NCBI GenBank assembly: GCA_023055505.1
Contig: JALIRH010000039.1
Coordinates: 2,666,001-2,730,000 of the forward strand
Direction of reading: 5' to 3'
Source of the DNA: Callipepla californica brunnescens
Taxonomy: Eukaryota > Chordata > Aves > Galliformes > Odontophoridae
DNA: 64,000 bases
Part shown: positions 13,766 to 25,740 of the stretch, one piece after another
Numbering within the stretch: position 1 is the first letter of the stretch
Layout: the number at the start of each line of letters is the position of its first letter
Made by a program: the position numbers and the translations under genes
Notes under the pieces: generated by a model
What the model was told of the DNA's origin: nothing
Databases searched by the model: none
Seen by the model: only the letters and a program-made list of their open reading frames with translations

Positions 13766-16320
13766 CCTTGTGTTTGCTGATACAGAACCATAGTACATAT
13801 TTAGTCAACACACAGAAGAATTTGACTAAGAATCTACAGCTGGCATGCTGCAGTTGATGCTTGTTAACCATATAATCATTTCAGTCTTACTTTGTGTTTC
13901 CCCATCTGTTTGTATCTGTTTGTTTCTAATCTGTCTCATCTTTTACTCAAACACTGTGGACTGTTTGAGGTATGGACTGTACTTTCATTGAGTTTATGTA
14001 GTCCCAAGATCAACAGAGTACCAAACCTGCACCTGTACAGAGAGGTGATGACACTTGCCATGGAAAATTTCCATGCTGTAGAAAGGGACTGTTTCCAATA
14101 CTTCCACATGATAGATTTATTTAGAGTTTCTTGGAAGATGTTTTATTAAGTTTTTAAGGCTGGACCTTTAGATCATATAGTCTTAGTTCTTGTGTGCAAC
14201 AGGCTGCAGACATTCATCTTTTAATTCCCAAGCAGAATAGAGTGGTGTATGTTCAACTGAAGACTACATTCTGGAAAAACAGCTTCATTGAGACAAGATC
14301 AGAGGAAAAAAAGGATACTTCTCTTGACTCCAGAAGACTTTGTTCCAGTGATCTGCAGCCATCACAGCTGAATGTTTTGTGCCTTGTTTCTAATTCTAGC
14401 AGTCTCTTACGGACACGCCTCTGTCTCTGCTAGACAGTTGTAGGTTACAGAAGTTGAACAATAACAGTCATACTAATGAATAACCACTCGTGACTATTTA
14501 TGTGATATCTGCATCCAGTTAGGCAGTGTTCCAAGTGACACAGGTGTCGATATCAAATTGAGAATGGCTCAATCTCTCTTGGCAATAATGAAAAAGCTGC
14601 TGGTCTTCTTGCTTCATCAACATCTACTGTCACCTCTGGAATACCATAAATTTCCTTTCCTTTTATACAAACAGACAAACAGAAAGGACACCAACCTTTC
14701 CTTGTCCTACCTTGTGTGACACCTATAGCAGACCTATTTATGCAAACCTTGTAGCACAACTTCTAAATTTAGCAGGGAATTAAGTTCTTGATGGGCTCAC
14801 CATCACCACCTTATTCAAAGTCATGGTGCCACGGAGGAGGGAGAATCATCACATTTGTATCACTTGGTTCCATAGACCTTTCATCTTGCTTTCCTTGTGG
14901 TGGGGGTTTAACTTTTCACAAGGCTGACACATAGCCCAGTTTGCAGCAATTATTTTCTGAGTTTGTTCGGAGTGTGGCTTAAGGCATCTCCAGAGGAGCT
15001 CCTTCCCACAGAGCATGCCAGTTCACTCTGCTTCCCAGTGCCTGCCAACAGGGACATCAGTTCTGATGCCATTTTTCCTTCTGTCTCTTTCCTTCCTAAA
15101 AGTTAGCAGCTTTGGCCAAAGAAGGTGCAGGGAACAGACACATGCCATGGTCCTATCTTCAGTTTGCTGTTGTGTGTGTGTGGTTTTTTGGAACTGACTC
15201 AACATATGTGAAGGAGAGTTTAACCAGAAAAGGAAATATAAGCAAAGTGGTTGCATCCTTTTGCAATCAACTATTTTCAAGGCTGGCCGTCATCTGCTTA
15301 ATGAGAAGAGTTTTTCCAGTTACCAATGAATAGTTTTATTTTACGTAATTGCAACCATCTCAGTATGGCAATTAAGATAGAATGTTACCTTTGGGATGGG
15401 ATCAATTAAAGGTTTGAAAATTGAATTTGGGATCATGATTAGTCTCTTTTACATTGCTTTAGTATTCCAAAATATATAATTGTATGATTCAACCCTTTTT
15501 CGTACATACAGTAAATATAACCTTTCAGGGTTTCTTTTTAAGCAAAAACAGATTTTTAGAGGCCTTCTGGTAACTAAAACCATAGCATAATGGGGAAAAA
15601 GGGTTTCCCTATTTAATTAGAGGAGATTTTAAACTTACAGTACATGAAAATGTTGAATTTAGTGTAATAGGTTGTCGGATTTCTTTGGAATTGAAATCAT
15701 TATGCCCTGGCCATATTCCAAGACATCCTTTCTTTCTTTCCTCCTTTCTTTCTTTCTTTCTTTTTTTTTTTTTTTAAGTTACAATTCAAAGCAGTGCGGA
15801 ACACGCTAAAATGTTGTAGTTGCTCATGTAATGTCACCAAAGCTGACTTCTGAATATAGACAAAGGACTTCATGTACTGAAGTGCTCCACCGGTGGAAAA
15901 TTGATAGCAGTATGAGATATGCTATTACAGCCTTTTTGTTCTACCTCCAAATTTGTGCTGACTAAAGCGCTTTTGTGCCTGCACAGGAAAAAAAATCTGT
16001 CTAGAGGAGGCTGGAAGCTTAAAACAAATGCAGCATGGAGGGCATAGATTCTTAAGCAGGACTGCGTGAGTTTAGCTGGAGCTCACTAAATAACAACCAA
16101 AGTGCTTTATTTTTGTCAATTACAATTTCCTGAAAGAACATGAATCACAGGGAAAATAATCAAGCAGCAAAGAATAAAATCCTCTCCAAGACCAGAGAAG
16201 TAAAATGAGGCAGAAGAATTAAGTAGCACTTCCTAACTCTTGTCAGTCCAGCTTGGAGTTATTGCCAGGTCTGTACACACCACAATCTATTCAAGCATTT
16301 CTGAGAGATAGGAACCAGAG
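13766..16320. other. Gene-free, AT-rich intergenic sequence
   Basis: No supported gene. The stretch from about 15340 to 15700 is notably AT-rich, with homeodomain-like AATTA and ATCAATTA words, but they are less clustered than in the candidate conserved blocks further right. A pyrimidine microsatellite inside this block is listed separately. Confidence 0.65.
15728..15775. repeat. (TTTC)n/poly-T microsatellite
   Basis: Imperfect TTTC/CTTT tandem running into an unbroken T tract. Confidence 0.9.
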
Positions 16321-16331
16321 ATGCAGTCTGA

Positions 16332-16500
16332 ATGCAAATTAAGCACGCACTTTCTTCCAAGGCAGCTTGAAAAAGTCAGCGTGACCATGGATATCCGCCC
16401 CCTTCTTCCACCCTCCTTCCTCATATAAATACTTCAGCCAAACAGCACCGTCAGAGCTGCCCCCACACCCAAACTGGAGAGGAAAAGCCAAAGTAAACAC
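16332..16500 (+). promoter_or_regulatory. Possible isolated TATA promoter
   Basis: An octamer ATGCAAAT (16332-16339) is followed about 90 bases later by a C/T-rich stretch and a TATA-like CATATAAATA at 16422-16431. About 28-30 bases downstream, near 16450-16453, is a TCAG initiator-like site. A GTAAAC donor-like word occurs at about 16493. The spacing fits a TATA-directed start with a very short first exon, possibly of a non-coding transcript. No coding sequence follows, and AT-rich DNA produces TATA words by chance, so this is tentative. Confidence 0.22.
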
Positions 16501-19500
16501 TGTGGGTCATGAGCAATTCACCTAACCTTGGGTTAGCAGTGCTGGTGGAGGGTCTCAGGAACAGGAGCGTGCAGCAAATGGCTTTTGCTAGTATGTGTGT
16601 TCAGACGACTCTGTAGATGACAGGATGGTGTGATTGCCCATGATGGCCATAGGATGACCCCATACTCTAAAAAGTGCATTTTTGGAATTTGGGCAATGGA
16701 AGTGAGACCCTTTTCCATTCCCATCTCAAGCAAGCAGAAACAGCCAGCCCTTGAGAGCTGGCCCTTCCTTGCAAGACCCCATGGGGGACCGTGACACTTC
16801 TGCCTTTGATGCTCTGCTCTGTGTAGCATTTCCTTCTCTTCCTGCCCATTCCCCTGCTTTTGTCACACTCTTCATTCTCCATTCATTTCCCCATTAGCCC
16901 ATGGCATTATGCACTCTGCGTTTCTGTGTGGTACTCAGCCCCAGCACTCCCATAACAAGAAAATCTCTTTTTTCTTAAACACAAGGCTGACTTCTCACTC
17001 TGACCTGGTGGGGCTTTGCTTTGAATTTTCATGTGAATCACAAGGTGCAAGGTCATGTAGTTACAGACAAGGTCACTTCCACTTACTGCAGCGACAGTGG
17101 GAATGAGTAACCTCCTAACCACCGGCAACACTTGGTCATATTTAGCTGTGTTTTTATTGGAGCATTCGTTCCCCTCCACCCTGATAAATTGAGCTGACAT
17201 CCTGAGGGGTAACTAAATGGCAGTTACAAAACAAATGGACCAATAGTCTATTTAGCCTAGTCAGTGTGATCAGAATATATCCTTCAAAATAAAATACTAC
17301 TGGATGGGGTATGGGAGTCCTCCAGATGGCCAAGTGGATAGCTTTCTAAGGTCAGCATGAATATTTAATCAGCGTTTTTTACAGTGCAAGCATTAAAGAC
17401 ACAAAGTTGGAGCTGCTCATGGTATCCATGGAACCCGAATCGCTCGCAAGGATACCTCTTTACTAGAGAAAGACAAAATGGCCAGGCTTATGTGATTATC
17501 GAAGTAATTCTCAAATGTATGTATGTAACTGTACTTTTCTGCTGCGGGATTTCTTCATGTTGGTTCTGTGCTGGCTAGCAATACAGCACCAGACATTTGC
17601 TACATTTGGGTTTGGTGCTGCAGAGACATTAATGGTAGCATGCTGTTTCAGTGCTTACAGTGTTTTCATGAATGGCAGAACCTTCCAGAATGGCTGCTTT
17701 AGGCTGTGCAGTATCTTTTGCAGATTCCCCAAGTCATTGCTGCATTCAGCTGACCCTGTTTAGCCAAGACTTGCAGAATCCAGGGGCATAATCAGTGGGG
17801 ATACTGTTCAAAACAAGGCATTTCCCAGGGTGTTTCCTAACATGAAAAGCTTTATTCTCACTCCTTCCCAGAAAGAAGCATGTGCAAAGGTAGTACTGAA
17901 GTTAGGAGCTCTATAACAGCATATTCACTGCCCTGCATTTTATACCCAGGTCATTATACTCTTCCTTCCCAAACAAGCAATGTTTTCCACTTAGATGACC
18001 TCAATACCTCTCCTGCCAGGATTTTGCTCGTGCATCCTCTGGGATCCTGGCCCTGCATCCCCACACTCAGCAACTGTCTCACCAACAAGCAAATACCTGC
18101 TGTCACCCAAGGAATCCCCATCCTGAAAATAATCTTGCTCCCATTAATTTCTCCCTTGCAAGGCAAACCTAATAACCTCACACCCATCCTGAAATTATGC
18201 AGCCACAGTTTACAGTCTCTGAGATGAGATCTCCCAGGGGTTCACAGACTATCCCTGACAGGTCCATGAAAGGCAACTAGTAAAGCAGAACTATTCTCTC
18301 TAGGCTTAAATTCCATCTGCGTGGATCTGTACCTCTGGGGTAAAATCTTGTGCAGCAGACAAAGTTAAAGATTGAAATCTGTCTTTTAGCTGTATGCAAG
18401 TAGTGAATTCAAACTGGGTTACTGCATCAATACACAGCCTCATTCTAAAGACCTGTCAGTGCAGATCCTTTTTTTTTTTTTTTTTAATTAACCTGTATTT
18501 TATAATGAGATTGTGCTGGGGGGTCAGCCCTGGTACCCGAAGGCTTTGAGATGCTCTGAGTCCAGGTCAGAATTTTGCACCATTACCTATAAATCAACAT
18601 GGCCCTGGTTGCTGTACGTCACCTTGTTGACAAGATGATTCTTTTGTAGCCAAATGATTCGAACAGTATGATTTCAACATTGCTAATAAGTAGATGACTA
18701 CAATGAGACACGGGAGCTGTGAGCCCAGGTTTTCTCAGCATATGTTAGCACTATTTGCAAAAACAATCATGTTTATTATCTAACATAATCTACAAGTTGT
18801 TTCTTTGATCTTTTGAATGTTGCTTTTCTAAACAGACCTCTAGTGATTTCTTCTTTAATTTTCTTCTTTCATACTGAGAATAAAATCCACAAACAATGCA
18901 TTTTTTCAGTAAACACAGTGTTTTCTACATTATGAGATGTGTTCCAAATCATAGTGTCCAGAGTTACTGCAACATAACAAGAAAAGGACTTTCTTTCCTG
19001 CCTACTTTCTTGCTTTCCTACCTTGTCTGTCCTCAAAACTGTAGCAAAGTCATGACAAATATGGGAATTTGAATAGGTATAATTTTTCAACAATCTCAGA
19101 AAGCTCCTTCAAAAAGAAGCAAGCCTTCAGAAGGACTTACATCATATCTTTTCTGTCACCTGCTAGCTTACTGGGTCATTTGTCAACTTTCATGAGAATT
19201 AAGCTTCATTCAGAGTTTAATTCCTATGGCCTGGCTGCTCAGCTTACAGCCCTGGCCAGCTCTGCATGAGAATACTGCATGCATACACCTGAATGAATAG
19301 CCGTGTGTGTATCTGTGTGCTCAAATCAGTCCAGGCACTTGGCAATAATCCTATGGTATGCAGTCGTTGCCTTGTTTTGGGAAGATGGAGTTGAGGAGGT
19401 AAAGGATTGCCCCACTTTCACTCCAGACCGTGTCAGCAGTAAATCCAAGCCCCATTCCTTTGCCAACAGGGCCAGACGCCGTCGGGATCTGCAGTGAGCT

Positions 19501-22500
19501 CTATCCCTCCCCCTGACCCCGCTGCCCACAGCAGCCCCAGCACACCTCCTCTGGCTGAGGCTGAACTCTCCTCAGCCACAGATATCCCAAAACACAGATA
19601 CCCCTTCTTCCTGTGCCAGTCATGGGTGCTGCTCTGTGACAGGGGCCAGCTCTTCTATTTCAGACACTGATGAGCTACATCTGGGTTAGATTTAAATCTC
19701 CTCTCATAGCCAAAATCTTTCTCATCTCAGTTATCTGAAATAACCGTTTCCGTCCAAAACTCTTGCCCATCTTCACTTTCTGCCCATGGCAGAAAATAAA
19801 AATAGAAATAGCAGCAAAACATTCTCTGAAACTTGTCAGAGAGGTCAGATTGTGTTTTAATTAGCAAATGTGTCTATCTGTGGGCATTACTCCAGTCAAA
19901 CCAGCACAAAGGAAGAGCTCGATCCAACTACCAGGTGCTCGGGTGAGCTGTACCAAAGCCAGATCAGCACTTGAAGGGAGCTCAGCAGGCATGTATTTCT
20001 CTATGTGGGATAGCACAGTGTACTTCTATGACCACGATCTTTACTGAGGTGCCTTGCTTCAGCATCTCCCTGCAAGCAGGCTGACTGGGGCCTAGCCAAG
20101 ATGCTCGGGAGCTGGCTGGGCTGAACCTCCAGAAACATGGGCACAGAGATTCCTAAACCAATTGCTTTCCTGGGCTTTCCTTGTTCACATAGGTTTGTAT
20201 GAGCAGCCAGAGATCAGTGTAGAAATGAAACAAGATCGTGTTAAGTTTCCAAAGCAGCGGTATGTCCAGCCTAGCTTCGTGGCAGCTAGAAGAAGCATTG
20301 GAGCCAGAAGTGTAGTGGCAAGTTTTCTGTTCCAAGCAGGAAGAATAGGGAGGTGATGAAATGAGTATTCGCCTGAGGCTCTGGAAAACTGGAGCCAGAT
20401 GACGGTGCGTTGTGTTAGGCAGGCACTTGCTGAAGAGCAAGAGCGTGCACTGATGGATACTAGCAGCAGGACCACTTGCTTTCATATCGCAGGGATAGCA
20501 AGTGGAAGTCATTATAAAGCAGAGTCTGTATAAAAATAACATGCAAAAATTGTTTTGGAGCGGCTACTTTTAACAAGCTGGAGGGAGCAGTTGCCTTCCT
20601 GCAAACCAGGCACCTCCTGACCTACTTCTTAATAGCAGCTGAAATCAAAGGCCCTTTATGCTGCTGAAAGCCTTAAACTGGGAAGCTGTTCCAGCAAGCA
20701 AGAAGTCCTGAGGCACTTCTCCTTGTCCCTTATATGTTCTTTCTAGCCTGTGGCTACTCATGGAAAGAAATGCCTTTCTACTTCAACATAGTTTGACTAA
20801 TTAATCTATTCCATCTGTTCCTTCCTCCCAAAATGTAACCATGACACAGAAGTTTCCGAAACAGATTTGGTTCTCATATTGATAAACAGGTCTCAGAAAA
20901 ACGGGAGAGTGGGGAAGGGGGTGAAGGGAAATGCTGGGAATTTAGCTTTTATTTCAGCCTGGCCAGTATCTGACTCCTTCTTGCAGGAGGTGGATTTATA
21001 CAGAGTGCTGCATACATCAGGGCAGTCAGCAAGCACATCTGAGATCATTCATGCAACTAGATGAGAAAGGTTACTCACCGCTTGCAGGAAGGCCTCAGAA
21101 AGTGCAGTGTGTTAAAAGTTCTGTACCAATTTCAGAGGAATTAAGTCACTTCTTTGAATATTTAATGTAACCTGTGAATTTCCTCTCAAAACAACTACCA
21201 GAACCTGCTTGTCTCTCACAGAGACTAGTAAACAGCTTGAAAAATTCCTTAAAAAAAAAAAAGAAAGAGCCAAACGGGTTAATTTTTAAAAGTTCAAAGT
21301 GCACCTGAGCTGCGTTGCTGAGGTTCACCAGCTCACAGCTGCTGCAGGGCTGAATGCATCACCGTGCTGCCATGTGCAGGTTTGCTCCTCACAAGTTAGC
21401 CCTGCTATTGTAGATCAAATGCCCTTTATCTGAACTGACAGCAGGTAACTGATCAAATATTACTGAGTTTGCCTTTAAAATTTAACCTGCAAGAGTTATA
21501 CACTGCATCCTGTCGGATTTTATGTTTCATGACATAGTATGCCAGAACCAGGCAATACAGCACCGCATAATGCAACGTGACAGATAATTCAAAGGAAAAG
21601 ACAGTTCTCCTGCAACAATTAAGCACTCTTGATACTCCGAGCTCAAATCCAGTGCTTTGTGCTTGCTGCAGCCAGCCAGGTGTCCTCCTAACAGGAACAT
21701 CACCTGCAGAACCACTGATCTTTTTTTAAACACGCATAGCTAGACCAGTACCTGCAGGTTTCCTGAACTTTTTGGGTTTCTACTGTGAGATAAGACAACT
21801 TGACTACACTTTTTTTTTTTTTCCTAATGTTCTGTTTAGTTTCTCTTTTTGTGCAATGGAGTTTTGTCCATGTTCCCGCTCCAATGCAGAAGTATAATAT
21901 TACTGATGATTTCCAAACTTGAAAGGAACATAGGAAAAAAAACATATATTCTCTCTAGTGAGGTAGCTGTGTTCACTCCAGACTGTATGTAATTTGGATA
22001 ACCTTGACAACTAACACAATAAACAGTGCCATGATTTTAAGTGAGGATGAGCTAGCACGTTAAAATCTCTCTGCCAAATCTAACGCAGGAGCCAAGCCTT
22101 CCAGGTGTTTCATTGTGTTATCACACAGAACTAACATAATTTTTTCTTTCAGTTCCGAAAAGGTGGTCCAAAATGTTTAAACTACAGTAGTTGCAACATG
22201 TCAAAGAGGGAATTTATTATCTCAGCCCCAATAGGTCTTAATAAGCCTTACACAACTGTTTAGGCATTTATTCTATTAACGGCTGTTCATTCCAGTGGCT
22301 TCACCTGAATATTCATGATCTTACTATTCCCAGTGCTTCAGTGTAGCAGCTGTTTGAAATCCACAGCAAATGTTCAAGAGAGTTCCACAAATATAAACAC
22401 CCTCACAGCTGAATGTTTGGGGCCTGTGCATCACAGAGGAGAGACATGAAACATTTATGTGGAGTGATTTTTGGAGGACGGCATTTACAAAGCTTAAATA

Positions 22501-23524
22501 GTCCTTACACATTTGGGAGCACTTCACTGTGATTGGGACATTACCATGGAGGACAAAGAGTCTGGAAGAGCCTACAGTCCACAAAGATATTTCCTCGCCT
22601 CTATCAGATAATTCAGTGTAACAGAGGATTCCTGCAAAATTCCAGATTCAGAAACAAACCTCAGCAACTGTAATCAAAGGTGGGGGGTTTTCTTGCCTCA
22701 TTGGCATTGTATTGAATGAGGACAGAAACAGCATGCGTAGAAAGGAAGTACCAAGGAAGCAATGTGCTCAGTTAAAAAGTTAATCTAAACACAGAATGAA
22801 ACGCAGCAGTACACAATAAATCTTTAAAATCTTGCCATCATCTTCTCTCTTGTATGAACTGAGTGTCTAAGTCAGGACTCTACTTATGGAAACCATTTGT
22901 CTCATATTAAGTAGAAAACATGTTGTGATGGAGTCTAAGCAGATAAGACACTTTAATTAGCAAGCACATGGAGGACATAAAGAATTCAAGCTCCTCTCAG
23001 AGGAGTGGGGATGGGAAGCAGAGCTCTCTACCTGGCGCCCCATCTGTTCTGCCTCTGTCCGTGTGGCTGGCATTTAGGAGTTGTCACCAGCACAGAATTA
23101 TTGGTGGTCTTTGCAAAATTAATGGCTGGATTTAGCCCACTTCTCAGAAGACAGGAGCTCTCCTGCAGGAAAATGCTTTGAGGGCAAGGAAGGATGATTT
23201 GCTTAGAGACGATGGAGCAGAGGTGCAAGCAGAGGCAACAGCACAACTGCTTGAGCAGGAGCAGCAGTCCTGCAGTAGTGAAGAACTGCAATCCTCACCC
23301 AGCTCCACAGATTTCCCCAGTCATGAAGGCGTTTTTTGCTGTGAGAATCAACCAACGGGGCAGGAAGGGGAAAGAGGGCAGGGTGCATCTCCTAACACTG
23401 GCAGGAAAACATTCCCCTTTCAGATCATGTCACAGATCTACATTTTCTTTCTGGAGATTTCCCAGCTTCTCAAAACTGAGATGCACATGTGGACAGACAG
23501 ATTTCCAATTGAATAGGAGGAATG
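16501..23524. other. Gene-free intergenic sequence
   Basis: No supported gene in this 7-kb stretch. Homopolymer T runs occur at 18469-18485 and 21810-21822. The longest open frame (20153-20542, minus, 129 codons) has unremarkable composition and no known similarity. No CR1 tail was recognised, which is a rather long clean interval. Confidence 0.65.
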
Positions 23525-23562
23525 AAAAAAAAAAAAAAGAAAGAAAGAAAGAAAGAAAGAAA
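23525..23562. repeat. Poly-A/(GAAA)n microsatellite
   Basis: About 14 A residues followed by about six GAAA units. This is a purine-only tract on the + strand. Confidence 0.92.
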
Positions 23563-23762
23563 TGGCATACGGCAACAAAGATAGTTTCCCATCATCTGAA
23601 CTGTTCAGACTGGAGATTTTGGAGCGACTCCATCCAGCAATTTTTCACTGGAGTTCTTCTAATACATTGGCAGAGTTGACATAACAGCAATATTAAATTA
23701 CAGTTAATTAGACAGGTAAAATATAGTCAATTTACAGTAAATGTTAGCATAGGCATTGGAAA

Positions 23763-23800
23763 TACGTTTGTATATATATATATATATGTACACAAACGTA
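23763..23800. repeat. (TA)n run capped by a 9-bp inverted repeat
   Basis: TACGTTTGT at 23763-23771 is the exact reverse complement of ACAAACGTA at 23792-23800. The 20 bases between are almost entirely alternating TA with a GTAC near the right side. The arrangement can extrude as a long hairpin or cruciform because the loop is also self-complementary. Confidence 0.8.
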
Positions 23801-25539
23801 ATAGGATTAGCACCAGTTAAGAACTTCCACAAACCACTGAGCAAGCCCATATCTTGCTTTTGTGTAACTCAGAGAGAAGGAATTTCCTTTCAGAGGTGAA
23901 GTGACTATGCTGATTTCTGAAAAAAGCAGCGTTCTAATGTTTAAAGAAAACCTTACAACAGCCACGGGATTTTCAGTAATATACTGGGGACAGCATTGTT
24001 CATATACAGACCTGATCTCTGTGAACAGTAATGGTTCCAGGCTAATAATGAAATAATCCATTTTTACTAGATGAAAGAAGAGGGATCAGAAAAGTAACTC
24101 GATCTGTGGGTAATAATGGTGCCAAAAGCTTATAATGGAAAATATCTGAAGAATCCGAGACTCTCTTTGAGAGATATGAATGATTTCTTTTTTCTTGCGA
24201 AAAGTGTATGAAGAACTTGAGAAGAAGTGCCTGACTGAATTTTATGAGAAAAAGCTCTGTTTGGGGGAGAAAGCAGCCGGGTCGGGTTGCAGCCCAAACA
24301 CTGCTCACCCTATGGAGTGGGAGGCACAGCTGAAAGATGCACCGATGCCCGCACTTGATGCTCTCACACATTGGCTTTTTGCTTTCTTCTTCTCCAATTT
24401 TTTGTTCTCCAGAAAACAAAGTTTATAAATTAGCAGGAAAAAGTCCCCGTGTCCAATTTGCCATCTGTTAACACGTTCCATAATTCATACCGTAATGATC
24501 TTTTAGCCAAAAAAGAGAAGGAAAGATGGGGTGAAATCACTCAAATCAATGAAAGACTTGCTGCTTATTTCAGCAAGGTTTTGCCATTCCTGCCCGGCTC
24601 ATTTCTTTGCACAGTTGAGCTACGTTTCATGCAGGAACATCACCAGTGTGCAATGTTCATTTTACCTCACTGTGAAAAGAATCCTTACTCAGAAAACCAG
24701 ACCTAGAAACATCGTGCAAGCTTCTGAGAACAGCTCGCTTTAGCGCAAGTTTTTATCCTACAGTTCATGTTGCTTTCCTTTGGCTTTTTTTCTTTGATTT
24801 CTATGTGGACAGGATGAGTTAAAGCAAAAATAAGAGAGAGAAAAATACTTTTATGTCCAAACTCAAAATACAGCCACATAAAGGAGTGTACAAGCAGGAC
24901 TCAGCCGGCTCTGTGTGCACTGTTACCTAAGCAATGCTTTATGTAGTGCAAGCTAAGCTCCTGCAACAGAACGTGTGGCTCAGGAAGACTCCAGGAGGCA
25001 GCAGCATTTGTTTCTTAAACATAGCCTTGATTTGAGAAAGAACTAATTCTCCTATATAATAATTTTCTTTAAGCCTTTATGAAGGTCATTGGCCCAAAGA
25101 TTCCCATTCTACAGCTGGGGGAGCTGAGGCAGCAGAGCTGTGTGTACTGAGCTGATAGCACAGTGGTCTTCTGGCAGCACCGTGCTGTTTCCCTGTGTGA
25201 GGCAGAAAGGGGAATGAGCAGGAAAAATCAGAAATCTGTGTTCAGCGTAGGCATAATGAACCTCTTGGTCCTTCCTCCTGATAAAAATGCCTTTATTTTC
25301 TGCAGTTTCATCTTTTGCGTTGCATGCTCTGGCATATCATCTAATTCCTGCTCTGTCCTCACGGGCACGTGTGTACCAGTCCCTAGGAAGTAAATAATAA
25401 CATCGGGGGCACCTCTGTGACACGTTAATTTAAAGTGTATCATGAAATTTAGCCCTTCTCACTCCCTCTATCATACACACACAAAGCCTCCCTGCTCTGT
25501 AAGTGTGTGTGAGTGGATGTGTAATGCAGATAAATCATT
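23801..25539. other. Gene-free intergenic sequence
   Basis: No supported gene. The sequence is A/T-rich with short frames only, and no repeat family was recognised. Confidence 0.65.
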
Positions 25540-25740
25540 GGATTTCAATGACTGCTGGGCTGAGATTGAAATAAGAAATAGCTTGTTGATTACTGAGGCG
25601 ATTAAAAGGATCATCTTATTGATTCCCACCCAGCCAGGCACAGACCTCAATAATGAACATCGACTGGTTTAATAAGGGAAAAGGCAAGATTTACTGGACG
25701 CATGTGCTTTTCATTAGAGAGAGCTGAAAGGAAATAAAAA
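25540..25740. promoter_or_regulatory. Candidate conserved non-coding element
   Basis: This AT-rich block has closely packed ATTGA, GATTAC, GCGATTAAAAGG, CTTATTGATTCC and TTTAATAAGG words. They resemble PBX/HOX and homeodomain half-sites interspersed with unique, non-repetitive sequence. The texture is that of vertebrate developmental enhancers. No alignment was available, so the call rests on motif density alone and the boundaries are approximate. Confidence 0.3.

Noticed and set aside
20153..20542. 129-codon open frame on the minus strand
   Set aside because: It overlaps other open frames on both strands and has no recognisable motif or start context.
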